A stretch of DNA of 23,792 bases from an uncultured Clostridia bacterium (GCA_947567585.1 CANONE010000011.1:1-23792), one strand, 5' to 3'; positions 16,225 to 23,548 are shown, numbered from the stretch's first letter. Numbers and translations are program-made. The notes: generated from the sequence alone by a model not told the origin.

Positions 16225-16277
16225 CTAAAATGCACTAAATTAGTATATTTTACTTTATGAAGAAAGGCGGCTTTCCC

Positions 16278-17378
16278 TTGGGCGAGACAATTTTGAGCTT
16301 GCGGGATGTATATAAAGGCTTTGCTGGAACCCCGGTTTTGCAGGGGATTTCCCTGGACGCGGCGCCGGGGGAGTTTGTGACGCTGCTGGGTTCCTCCGGC
16401 TGCGGCAAGACCACCACCCTGCGGATTATCGCGGGGCTGGAGGAGCCGGACGGAGGCCAGGTGCTTTTAAGCGGGCAGGACATGGCCGGGGTGGAGCCCA
16501 ATAAGAGGGACGTAAACACGGTCTTTCAGAGCTACGCCCTGTTTCCCCATATGAACGTGGAGCAGAACGTGGGATATAGCCTGAAAATCCGCCGGACGCC
16601 CAAGCCGGAAATCCGGCGGCGGGTGCAAGAGGCACTGGCCCTGGTACGGCTGGAGGGCTTTGAAAAGCGCCGCCCCACAGAGCTCTCCGGCGGGCAGCGG
16701 CAGCGGGTGGCCATTGCCCGGTCGGTGATCAGCCGGCCCAAGCTTTTACTGTTGGACGAGCCCTTAGGCGCTTTGGACCTGCAGCTGCGCCGGGACATGC
16801 AGCAGGAATTGAAGAAATTGCAGAAAAAGCTGGGGATCAGCTTTATCTATATCACGCACGACCAGGAAGAGGCCCTGAATATGTCAGACCGGATTGCCGT
16901 GATGAAGGATGGGCGCTTCCAACAGGTAGGCACGCCGGAGGAGATTTATAATAGCCCCAAAACCGCCTATGTGGCCCGGTTTGTGGGGGCGGCCAATATT
17001 GTCCACTGCACCGCCGGAGACATCCAGGGAGACCTGGTGCGCTTTGCCAGCGACCAGGGCAGCGGGGCCTTTCTGGCCCGAGGATACCGCTTTCAGCCTG
17101 GCGAGCCGGTTACCCTGGCCATTCGCGGGGAACAGGCCGACGCTGTGAAGGACTTTGACCGGGCCGCGCCAGGGCTTGTGGGCGTTGTGCAGGAAAAGAG
17201 CTTTGCCGGGGGCATGATGCGGGTAACCGTCCAGCTCCCCGGCGGCGGAAATTTTGTTTGCAGCAGGCAGGGGATGCATTGGGACTGTGAGCCCGGCGAC
17301 CAGGTGAAAGTCACTTGGGACCCAAAGGACGCCTGCCCCGTCGGCCTCCCAGAGGACCGGCGCGGTTCTGAAGGGTAA
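16278..17378 (+). CDS. potA: polyamine ABC transporter ATP-binding protein PotA
   Basis: This ATPase drives uptake of spermidine/putrescine by PotBCD at the inner face of the membrane. In the 366-residue chain, Walker A GSSGCGKTT is at 38-46, the Q loop at Q84, the signature LSGGQ at 136-140, Walker B LLLLDEP at 156-162, and the switch histidine at 194 (ITHDQEEA). A C-terminal TOBE-type regulatory domain follows from about 240. The start is the TTG at 16278, seven bases after AAAGGCGG (16263-16270). An in-frame ATG at 16257 would add seven residues but has no ribosome site. It is the first gene of potABCD; potB follows after 14 bases. Polyamine specificity rests on the gene order and the PotD-type binding protein. 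Confidence 0.94.
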   Translation: MGETILSLRDVYKGFAGTPVLQGISLDAAPGEFVTLLGSSGCGKTTTLRIIAGLEEPDGGQVLLSGQDMAGVEPNKRDVNTVFQSYALFPHMNVEQNVGYSLKIRRTPKPEIRRRVQEALALVRLEGFEKRRPTELSGGQRQRVAIARSVISRPKLLLLDEPLGALDLQLRRDMQQELKKLQKKLGISFIYITHDQEEALNMSDRIAVMKDGRFQQVGTPEEIYNSPKTAYVARFVGAANIVHCTAGDIQGDLVRFASDQGSGAFLARGYRFQPGEPVTLAIRGEQADAVKDFDRAAPGLVGVVQEKSFAGGMMRVTVQLPGGGNFVCSRQGMHWDCEPGDQVKVTWDPKDACPVGLPEDRRGSEG

Positions 17379-17392
17379 GGCGGGTGGCGGCA

Positions 17393-18271
17393 ATGAAGAA
17401 ACCGGCAATCAAGAAAAAAAGAAGCTTGGGGTGGCTTACCGTAGCGCCGCTTTATGCGTTTACCCTGGCCTTCGTGCTGGGGCCGCTGGTTTACATGGTG
17501 GCTTTAAGCTTTATGACCCGAGAAGAGGTCTGGGGGGTGGCGGCGGAATTTACTTTGAAGAATTACCGGGATATTTTTCAGCCCGTGTACCTGCGCACCT
17601 TTTGGGAATCCATCAAGCTGGCGGTGGTAAGCACAGGGCTGGTGATTCTCCTGGGCTACCCCTTCGGGTACTTTATGGCAAAGCTTACCGCCAAGTGGAA
17701 AAAGCGGACCATGCTGCTTTTGATGATTCCCTTTTGGACCAGCTCGCTTTTGCGGCTCTATGGCTGGATCATTATTTTCCGGGCGGGCGGAGTTTTCGAC
17801 CGGCTGCTCATGGCGCTGCACATCACCAGCGAACCCCTCAAGCTATTGTACACCTATCCGGCGGTGGTGGTGGGCATGGTGTACGCGCTGCTGCCTTTTA
17901 TGATCTTTTCCGTTTATTCCAGCGCTGAAAAGCTGGATTTCAGTTTGGTAGAAGCCGCCCGGGATCTGGGGGCGTCCCGTATACAGGCTTTTTTCACCGT
18001 CTCCTGGAAACTGACCCTTCCCGGATTGTTTTCCGGGATCGTCCTGACCTTTGTCCCCTCCATGGGCCTCTTCTTCATTGCCGACATCCTGGGGGGCAAC
18101 AAGGTGGTTCTGGTAGGCAACCTCATCCAAGAGCAGCTGATGAAGGTCCACAACTGGCCCTTCGCCGCCGCCCTCTCCGTTGCCCTCCTTCTCCTAAGCG
18201 GCGTATCTCTGCGCCCAAGCCGGGGGGTTGGGCAAAGCGCCTCCCTCCGGGGCGGGGAACCTATGGACTAG
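17393..18271 (+). CDS. potB: polyamine ABC transporter permease PotB (altered C terminus)
   Basis: One of the two membrane subunits that form the polyamine channel. The 292-residue chain has a basic N terminus (KKPAIKKKR), about six membrane helices, and the cytoplasmic EAA loop EAARDLGASRIQAFF (187-201) that docks onto PotA. The conserved GGNKVVLVGNLIQEQ segment precedes the last helix. That helix, beginning NWPFAAALSVALLLL, is cut short: after residue 270 the sequence turns into a polar, arginine- and glycine-rich tail ending GGEPMD, unlike the family, and the DNA there runs into a dispersed repeat. A frameshift, or a rearrangement at the repeat, is likely; function may still be retained. 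Start could be ATG 17393 or in-frame GTG 17384; both have only G-rich weak ribosome sites. Confidence 0.88.
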   Translation: MKKPAIKKKRSLGWLTVAPLYAFTLAFVLGPLVYMVALSFMTREEVWGVAAEFTLKNYRDIFQPVYLRTFWESIKLAVVSTGLVILLGYPFGYFMAKLTAKWKKRTMLLLMIPFWTSSLLRLYGWIIIFRAGGVFDRLLMALHITSEPLKLLYTYPAVVVGMVYALLPFMIFSVYSSAEKLDFSLVEAARDLGASRIQAFFTVSWKLTLPGLFSGIVLTFVPSMGLFFIADILGGNKVVLVGNLIQEQLMKVHNWPFAAALSVALLLLSGVSLRPSRGVGQSASLRGGEPMD

Positions 18272-18287
18272 GCGGCAGTCCCCGCGC

Positions 18288-18366
18288 GTTGATTTCGTCC
18301 ATTTCCCCGGGGGCCTGGCCTTTTTCCAAAAGCTTGCGGGCTGCAGGGGCAAGCCCCGCGGCCTTA
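18288..18366 (+). repeat. dispersed intergenic hairpin repeat, copy 3
   Basis: It begins TTGATTTCGTCCATTTCC, contains GCAGGGGC-AA-GCCCCGC and ends GGCCTTAG right against the AAAGGAG ribosome site of potC. The layout matches copy 1 at 3413, which also ends at a ribosome site. It separates potB from potC, which are usually adjacent or overlapping. Confidence 0.6.
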
Positions 18367-18383
18367 GAAAGGAGACTATACGC

Positions 18384-19172
18384 ATGAAAAACCGCACAAA
18401 GATACCGCAGCTTTATTTGGGACTGATTTTGGCGTTGATGTATGTGCCGATTTTATTGGTGGTGATCTATTCCTTTAACGAGAGCAAAATCAGTTCGGTG
18501 TGGGGCGGGTTTTCTTGGAAGTGGTATAGACAGTTGTTCCGGGACGCGGATATGTTTGAGGCCCTGCGGAACACATTGGTGCTGGGGGCGGCCAGCTGCG
18601 CGGGCGCGGGCGTGATCGGGACATTGGGGGCTTTCGGGGCGACGCGGGTCCGGTGGCGGAGCCATGGGGCGGTGGAGCGTCTGGCGCTGCTGCCCATGAT
18701 GATGCCGGAGATCATCCTAGGAATGGTTTTTATGGCGTTCTTTTCACTAATCGGGCTGCCATTTGGCATGGGGACGCTGATCATTGCCCACACAGCCTTT
18801 TGCATTCCCTATGTATATATGATGGTAAAGGCCCGCCTGGTGGGCTTAGACCCCAGCTTGGCGGAGGCCGCGCTGGACCTGGGGGCCAGCCCGGTCCGGG
18901 TATTTTTCGACATAACCCTGCCCTTGATTGCCCCCGCCCTGGCCTCGGGGATGCTGCTGGCCTTTGCTATGAGCATAGACGATGTCATTATCAGCGTGTT
19001 CGTAACCGGCGTAGATGTGAACACCCTGCCGGTAAAAATCTACACACAGCTGAAAACAGGTGTGACGCCGGAAGTGAACGCGCTGTGTACGCTGATGTTT
19101 TTGGCTACAGTGGCGGTGTGCGTACTGGCAGGGCTGCTGGGCCGCGGCAAAAATACGGAAAACGATAAATAG
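18384..19172 (+). CDS. potC: polyamine ABC transporter permease PotC
   Basis: This is the second channel subunit of the polyamine importer, 262 residues with six predicted membrane helices (the first at about 10-30, YLGLILALMYVPILLVVIYSF, immediately followed by NESK, as in PotC). The EAA loop is EAALDLGASPVRVFFDITLP (161-180). The SIDDVIISVFVTG segment (197-209) is a strong PotC signature. The ATG at 18384 follows AAAGGAG (18368-18374) at normal spacing; upstream in-frame codons run through the repeat and have no support. The chain is full length and ends with a short polar tail. A terminator-like hairpin follows directly and may lower expression of potD from this transcript. Confidence 0.95.
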   Translation: MKNRTKIPQLYLGLILALMYVPILLVVIYSFNESKISSVWGGFSWKWYRQLFRDADMFEALRNTLVLGAASCAGAGVIGTLGAFGATRVRWRSHGAVERLALLPMMMPEIILGMVFMAFFSLIGLPFGMGTLIIAHTAFCIPYVYMMVKARLVGLDPSLAEAALDLGASPVRVFFDITLPLIAPALASGMLLAFAMSIDDVIISVFVTGVDVNTLPVKIYTQLKTGVTPEVNALCTLMFLATVAVCVLAGLLGRGKNTENDK

Positions 19173-19173
19173 C

Positions 19174-19196
19174 AGGCGGAAAAGCGTCCGCCTTTT
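19174..19196 (+). terminator. hairpin with T tract between potC and potD
   Basis: AGGCGGA-AAAGCG-TCCGCCT is followed by TTTC, i.e. a perfect 7-bp stem with a short T run. With no clear promoter before potD it is probably a partial terminator or a message-stabilising element. A second hairpin CTCCG-TTTA-CGGAG follows at 19211-19224. Confidence 0.65.
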
Positions 19197-19259
19197 CAAA
19201 ATAAAGCGGGGCTCCGTTTACGGAGAGCTCCTACAAATAACGTGGAAAGGACGTTCCCT

Positions 19260-20309
19260 ATGAAAAAAATTCTCGCAGTTCTTCTTACCCTTCTCCTTCT
19301 TCTTCCTTTAACCGCCTGCTCCTCTGGGGGGCAGACCTCTCCTCTGGTGCTTTTTACCTGGGAATCCATGTTCCCCCAGGAGGTTCTGGACGGCTTTACC
19401 CATGAGACCGGCATCCCCATCACCTACGCCAATTTTGATTATGATGAAACCATGCTCTCCAAGCTGGAGGCTGCCGGCGGCGGGGACTACGACTTGGTCA
19501 TCGCCGACGACTACATTCTGGAAACCGTGATTGCCCAGGGCCTTGCTCAAGAGCTGGATACTGCCAAGCTGGAAAATTACGCCAACATCAACCCAGCCTA
19601 CCAAAACCAATTCTTCGATCCAGACAACCGGTATACCGTTCCCTACGGCGCGGGGGTGCAGACCATCGTCTATAACCCCCAGGCCGCCGGCATAGAGATT
19701 ACCGGCTATGCCGACCTGTGGAACCCCGCCCTGGCGGACAGCGTGGGCATTATCGACAGCTGCCGGGTTATCGACGGTATGGCTCTAAAGGTTCTGGGGC
19801 AAAGCTACAACACCGAGGACGCCGAGGCAATCCGTCAAGCGGGAGAAAAGCTTTTGGAGCTGGCTCCTAATATCCGCCTGATCAAGGATGATAACTTGCA
19901 GGACGACCTGCTTACCGGAGAAGTCAGCGCCGCCGTCATGTACACCAGCCAGGTCACCATGGCCATGCTTGCCAACCCAGACTTACAGGTGGTGTATCCG
20001 AAGGAGGGCATTGGCTTTGGCATTATGGCCAATTTCATCCCTAAAAACGCCCCCAATCCCGACGCCGCCTATCAGTTTATAGATTACATCCTGCGTCCGG
20101 AGGTTTCCGCCCAGTGCTACGAGTTCCTAGGCTACTACTGTACCAACCAAGCCGCCGACAGCCTCATCTCCCCCGAGATGCAAAGCTTCCTCACCATGCC
20201 GGAAAGCTTCTCCAATGACCCCGCCCGGGAGATGATCGAAAACATCTCCGCAGAAGCGCTGGAAACCCATGAGCAAGCCTGGGTGGCCTTTAAAAGCGCG
20301 TGTGGATAA
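19260..20309 (+). CDS. potD: polyamine-binding lipoprotein PotD
   Basis: This is the extracellular substrate-binding protein of the importer. Its 349-residue chain begins with a lipoprotein signal: MKK, a run of leucines and the lipobox LTAC with C20 as the lipidated cysteine. The mature protein follows the PotD/PotF pattern, with LFTWESMFPQEVLDGF near the N terminus, VPYGAGVQTIVYNP near 130 and a C-terminal FIDYILRPEVSAQ segment. The ATG at 19260 lies eight bases after AAAGGA (19246-19251); an in-frame ATG at 19242 has no ribosome site and would add residues ahead of the signal peptide. It ends the pot operon. Which polyamine it prefers cannot be read from the sequence by eye. Confidence 0.94.
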   Translation: MKKILAVLLTLLLLLPLTACSSGGQTSPLVLFTWESMFPQEVLDGFTHETGIPITYANFDYDETMLSKLEAAGGGDYDLVIADDYILETVIAQGLAQELDTAKLENYANINPAYQNQFFDPDNRYTVPYGAGVQTIVYNPQAAGIEITGYADLWNPALADSVGIIDSCRVIDGMALKVLGQSYNTEDAEAIRQAGEKLLELAPNIRLIKDDNLQDDLLTGEVSAAVMYTSQVTMAMLANPDLQVVYPKEGIGFGIMANFIPKNAPNPDAAYQFIDYILRPEVSAQCYEFLGYYCTNQAADSLISPEMQSFLTMPESFSNDPAREMIENISAEALETHEQAWVAFKSACG

Positions 20310-20362
20310 AGCCGGACAAGCCGCAGGGGTAAAGTCGTGCGGGAGCTTGGGTCCGTCTATTA

Positions 20363-20732
20363 AAAGGAGCCGCAGAAAGGGCAGCCCCTACAAAACAGCA
20401 TAGGAATGATTTTGCGGGAAACGGCGCAGCTAAAGTGTTCTTCATGGTTTGCAACACAGGCAATCACCAGCCGCATATGCGCAAGCACACCCTGTTCCAA
20501 TACAACGGCGCAGATAAAATGAGTGGAGCAGACTTCTTTCCCCTTGCGCCTTGAGGTGGAGCAGACAAAGTGATCTCGCCGCGCTTCAAAGTTTTTGCTT
20601 GCGCAGCTCCTGCACCCGCGCCCATGTGTCAGCGTCTATGGCAGCCGCCATGAAACGCAGCATATACCGCTGGGGTACAATGTTCTTTGACCTATCAAAA
20701 AAGCCCGGCCAGCGCCGGGGGATTTTCTGCCC
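20363..20732 (-). pseudogene. serine recombinase remnant (C-terminal part, frameshifted)
   Basis: Two overlapping - strand frames together resemble the C-terminal half of a large serine recombinase of the Clostridia transposon type (TnpX/DUF4368-like). Fragment A (20732 to 20586) ends AAIDADTWARVQELRKQKL, the conserved segment at the end of the recombinase domain. Fragment B, in another frame from about 20590, reads FEARRDHFVCSTSRRKGK and then EVCSTHFICAVVLEQGVLA, HMRLVIACVANHEEHF, the zinc-ribbon and following helix. The intervening 40-50 residues, with the first cysteine pair, appear deleted, and the end after HEEHF is divergent. The catalytic N terminus is absent. This is a fossil of an integrated element, not an active enzyme. 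Family assignment is from memory of the motif pattern. Confidence 0.7.
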
Positions 20733-20740
20733 TTAAAATG

Positions 20741-21101
20741 AACTAGTAAGCCCTATTCACACATCGTATATTTCATATATGACACCTGCGCTGCATTTGC
20801 TGTGCGGGTGTTTTGTATTATCATCCCTTTACCGGGCTGAAAAAGCAAGCCAGACTAAGCACGCCATCATTTCCATACGCTTGTTCTCGCAAGACTCAAC
20901 ATACGGACATTTTTGGCATTCAGTCGCGAGCTGTGATTCTACCACGTTATCTAGCCTTGAAACGGAATATTATGTTTGTGATAATTGTTTGCAATCTCCT
21001 TTCCCACAAAATTTTTTTGCAATTCATGGTCAGTGAATCAACAAACTCCAGAAGCCCCGGTAATATTGGGACTTTCTTGTGTTGTCCCTATTATGACACA
21101 C
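20741..21101. other. AT-rich mobile-DNA scar adjoining truncated spoIVB
   Basis: This stretch is clearly AT-richer than its neighbours and has no intact gene. On the - strand a frame of about 47 codons (20829-20970) contains ECQKCPYVESCENKRME, a C-x2-C-x4-C pattern reminiscent of small mobile-element or phage proteins, without a ribosome site. The right edge reads GTCCCTATTATGACACA and abuts the broken spoIVB; a similar AGCCCTATTCACACA lies at the left edge (20748-20762) in the same orientation. I see no transposase. It looks like residue of an insertion followed by deletion. Confidence 0.5.
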
Positions 21102-22103
21102 TCACATCCCCTGCACAATCCCCCCTGTAGCCTCCAGCAGGCGGGGATCGGTAACGCGGATAGAAAGGTTTTTGGTGGGCTGATCGGTACTGTTGATTTT
21201 TACGATCTCCGCGCTGTAAAGCTGAGGGCCACCGCTGTCTATGCTGGCCATTATCTCTGCGGGCCCCGGGGATACCTGGTTACGGCCGAGAATATCCGTG
21301 GCTTGGCCTTGGGGCGCCTGGTTCAGGGTGCCATAGACGCCGGTCTCGTTATTGTCCAAAAGCTTTCCCATGGGCTCGTCGGAAGAAAAGTAGCCCCGGA
21401 GTTGGCCGGGGTTGTCCGGGGCTCCCTTTACAATTCCACAGAGCGTGATCCCAGCGGGCTCTCCGGCCTTGAGGGTCATCACATTTCCCGCGTCCGCGTC
21501 GCAGATACCGTGGCCCAACCCCGCAAAGGCTCCGGTTGCCGGGTCATAGAAGGTCAGCGTGCCTACGCCGGCGGCGCTGTCCCGGACCCACATGCCGGTT
21601 TTAAAGGACCCTTCGCCGAAAACAGGCTGCACAGTGGCTTCAAAATCCTCATTCCCCCGGCGGACCAGAAAGGTGACGCCCTCTCCCTGGCTCTGTCCGA
21701 TGAAGTGGGCCAGATCGCTGTTGCTGCCAATTTCCCTGCCGTTGGCCTTTAGCAGGTAGTCCCCGGGGCGCAGCCCAGCCTCGGCGGCGGGGCAGCAAAC
21801 CCCATCGGCGGTATAAATATCGGAAAGGGAAGCCACAATAACCCCGTCGGTAAAGAGCTTAATGCCAAACGCCTCCCCCAAAGGAATCACCTGGTAGGAA
21901 GCCGGGGCAGCGGCCTGTTCCCGCAGCTCCTCCCGAGCTTGCGGGGCGTTGAAAACCGAAGCTTCTGTGGCCTGGTGGGTCTTGGCGGGGGATTCCAGCC
22001 CCAGCAGGCTGACGGTTACCAGCATGCACAGGGCTGTAACCCCCACGCTAAGGGCAAAGGTGCGCAGGGCCTCAATGAAAATGCGCCTTTTGCTTGTTTT
22101 CAT
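21102..22103 (-). pseudogene. spoIVB: SpoIVB peptidase, truncated before the catalytic serine
   Basis: SpoIVB is the forespore-secreted serine peptidase that cleaves SpoIVFA and so switches on sigma-K in the mother cell. This 333-residue frame has an N-terminal membrane anchor (about 12-34), a PDZ domain (about 75-160) and the peptidase domain with the GHGI histidine (H198) and the VTDPRLL aspartate (D319). It ends TGGIVQGM followed by TGA. In the family the sequence continues SGSP, where the first serine is the nucleophile, plus some 40 more residues. These are missing, and the DNA beyond is the AT-rich scar. Loss of activity is expected. The ATG at 22103 is 19 bases from GAGGTGAGGAG, so an upstream GTG inside that stretch could be used. 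The usual downstream neighbour spo0A is absent. Confidence 0.9.
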
Positions 22104-22145
22104 TTTCTTTTGATTTTGCGTTCTCCTCACCTCTTTCCGGGACCC

Positions 22146-22192
22146 TGGCGCGAAGGGGATTGTCTCGGGCAATCTGGGAAAATTTCGCGCCA
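22146..22192 (-). other. stem-loop in the spoIVB leader
   Basis: TGGCGCGAA and TTCGCGCCA form a perfect 9-bp stem around a 29-base loop that can itself pair GATTG with CAATC. It lies 40 bases before the spoIVB ATG. It lacks a T tract on the spoIVB strand, so attenuation or message stability is more likely than termination. Confidence 0.4.
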
Positions 22193-22249
22193 AAAATGAA
22201 AGCGTTTGGTTTCGGCCCCGGTTTTTAATTTGCCACGGAGGCGAGGTTT

Positions 22250-22279
22250 TATGATGGAAATTAAAAACGCCCCTGTACA
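22250..22279 (-). promoter_or_regulatory. candidate sigma-G/sigma-F type promoter for spoIVB
   Basis: Read on the - strand, TGTACA (22279-22274) and CATCATA (22256-22250) are 17 bases apart, close to the forespore pattern TGNATA - CATNNTA. SpoIVB is made under sigma-F/sigma-G in Bacillus. The -35 box lies in the 3' arm of the terminator hairpin. Inferred only. Confidence 0.35.
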
Positions 22280-22294
22280 AAGAGTACAGAGGCG
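22258..22294 (-). terminator. intrinsic terminator of the small RNA/leader upstream of spoIVB
   Basis: On the - strand CGCCTCTGTAC-TCTTT-GTACAGGGGCG forms an 11-bp stem with one G-U pair, followed directly by TTTTTAATTT. On the + strand the same position is a C-A mismatch, so the - strand is the functional direction. Confidence 0.85.
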
Positions 22295-22389
22295 AGAATT
22301 TTTGGTCTGCCGCGACTATCGGGCACAGCGGCTGCAGACCGCGTCCGGCTATTGCCGGTCTCGCCCGATAGAAGGGACAGTGATAAAGT
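22258..22389 (-). ncRNA. candidate structured small RNA or riboregulator, pseudoknot-capable
   Basis: Read on the - strand from a promoter at 22424-22396 to the terminator at 22294-22258, this unit is about 130 bases with no credible reading frame. Helices in order are CTATCGGGC (22371-22363), a hairpin CCGGC-AATA-GCCGG (22358-22345), GGTCTGC (22340-22334), GCCCGATAG (22324-22316, partner of the first), GCAGACC (22310-22304, partner of the third), then the terminator. The 9-bp and 7-bp helices interlock as an H-type pseudoknot. AGACC occurs twice, so GGTCT could switch partners. It may be a free small RNA or a 5' regulator of spoIVB. I do not recognise a known riboswitch or ribozyme family. 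Confidence 0.6.
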
Positions 22390-22395
22390 GAGAAA

Positions 22396-22424
22396 ATAAA
22401 AGTTTGAGTGATGAGTATTGACAA
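22396..22424 (-). promoter_or_regulatory. sigma-A promoter for the small RNA/leader
   Basis: On the - strand TTGTCA (22424-22419) and TTTTAT (22401-22396) are 17 bases apart, placing the start near 22389, just before the first helix. The bases between here and the proC terminator (22425-22584) hold only AAAGGAGG followed by a two-codon frame. Confidence 0.5.
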
Positions 22425-22584
22425 ATTATGTATTCTTAGGAAGATTTTAGCTTCTTTCTACCGCATCGCCTCCTTTGCTTTCGATGGTCTTAGTTTACCC
22501 GGCAAATATGACGTGGATTTCAAGATAGTTTGAAGATTTGATTAGTATTTTATGAACTATTTTTGAATGACTTGTAGATTCTGA

Positions 22585-22629
22585 CGAAAAAGCCCCTTTT
22601 CCCCCAACCGCCGGCGAAAAAGGGCTCCT
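22585..22629 (-). terminator. intrinsic terminator after proC
   Basis: On the - strand AGCCCTTTTT and AAAAGGGGCT pair (10 bp, one T-G) around a GC-rich loop, then TTTTTCG. It begins about 8 bases after the proC stop. Confidence 0.85.
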
Positions 22630-22633
22630 TTCA

Positions 22634-23431
22634 TCAGCTTTTCCCCATACTGGCAATAACGGCTTCTATAACGGCGCCGCGAAACGCCGCCGCTTCCAGC
22701 TGGCGCACGCCCCGGATGGTGCTTCCGCCGGGCGAGCATACCGCGTCTTTTAAGGCGCCTGGGTGCCGGCCGCTTTCCAGCGCCAAGCGGGCCGCCCCGG
22801 CCGTCATTTCCGCCGCCAGACGGACAGCCAGATCCCGGGGCAGGCCGCAGTACACGCCGCCGTCCGCCAGCGCCTCTATAAAGAGGTCTACAAAGGCTGG
22901 CCCGCATCCGGCCACTACGCCTGCCGCCGCCATTTGGCTCTCGGGAATCCCCACCAGGCAGCCCGAGCTTTTTAAAGCCTCCAGCAGCGCGGCCTTGGCG
23001 CTGCCCGGTACCTTCTCCCCAGCGGCATAAAGGGTCACGCCCTGGCCAATGGATACCGGTGTGTTGGGCATTATCCGGATTACCGGACATCCCTGGGCAA
23101 GCTCTTCCAGCTCCCCCAGCGATACCCGGGCCGCCATGGAAATCAACAGCGGCTTCCTTTCTCGAAGTTTCAGGTCCGGCCCCATCTCTTTGAGCACCGC
23201 CGGCACAACGTCCGGCTTCACTCCCAAAAAAATCATCCGGCAGCACTGGGCGATCCACTGGTTGTCCACATGGGCTGCATCCAGCTCCTCCGCCAGCTTC
23301 TCCGCCTTCTCCGGGGACCGGTTGCTCACATAAATCTCCGCTTCCGGCAGCTGCCGCCGTACTGCCCGGGCCAGCGCCGCCCCCATATTTCCTGCGCCAA
23401 CAAATCCGATTCCTTCATCTACATATCCCAT
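22634..23431 (-). CDS. proC: pyrroline-5-carboxylate reductase
   Basis: ProC reduces 1-pyrroline-5-carboxylate to L-proline with NAD(P)H, the last step of proline synthesis, in the cytoplasm. The 265-residue chain is the standard length. The Rossmann motif is GAGNMG (12-17), followed by the VSNRSPEKAE segment (35-44) that sets cofactor preference; VKPD (71-74) and MPNTP (121-125) are conserved, and the C-terminal dimer and substrate region contains GCGPAF (175-180) and SPGGST (233-238). The ATG at 23431 is preceded by GAGAAAGGA at good spacing; the open frame continues upstream through the promoter to 23638 but that part is not coding. It is monocistronic, with its own promoter and terminator. 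Confidence 0.96.
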   Translation of the reverse strand: MGYVDEGIGFVGAGNMGAALARAVRRQLPEAEIYVSNRSPEKAEKLAEELDAAHVDNQWIAQCCRMIFLGVKPDVVPAVLKEMGPDLKLRERKPLLISMAARVSLGELEELAQGCPVIRIMPNTPVSIGQGVTLYAAGEKVPGSAKAALLEALKSSGCLVGIPESQMAAAGVVAGCGPAFVDLFIEALADGGVYCGLPRDLAVRLAAEMTAGAARLALESGRHPGALKDAVCSPGGSTIRGVRQLEAAAFRGAVIEAVIASMGKS

Positions 23432-23513
23432 ATCTATATTTCCTTTCTCTTTCAAGATAGCGGGCTTTTCCCGTCCGCCGGGCCGCCCACTCCGCAGCCT
23501 CATCTCCAGGCTT

Positions 23514-23543
23514 TTTATAATTTTGAGCTTTTCTATTGGACAA
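23514..23543 (-). promoter_or_regulatory. sigma-A promoter for proC
   Basis: On the - strand TTGTCC (23543-23538) and TATAAA (23519-23514) are 18 bases apart, giving a leader of about 75 bases before the proC ATG. On the opposite strand an extended -10 box (TGCTATAAT, 23549-23557) points away into the tandem repeats. Confidence 0.6.
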
Positions 23544-23548
23544 GTTCG

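Noticed and set aside
20551..20736. 61-codon + strand frame in the scar region
   Set aside because: It is the antisense of the serine recombinase remnant, which has recognisable motifs on the - strand.
20985..21752. 255-codon + strand frame across the scar and spoIVB
   Set aside because: Most of it is antisense to spoIVB and it crosses the insertion junction; no motif or ribosome site.
22304..22371. HDV-like self-cleaving ribozyme on the + strand
   Set aside because: The helix order resembles the HDV double pseudoknot, with a 7-bp first helix, but there is no proper P3 hairpin or catalytic cytosine context in J4/2, and the terminator favours the opposite strand.
22557..23258. 233-codon - strand frame overlapping proC in another frame
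   Set aside because: It shares the strand with proC but is frameshifted, Gly/Arg-rich and without a start context, while proC is intact and conserved.
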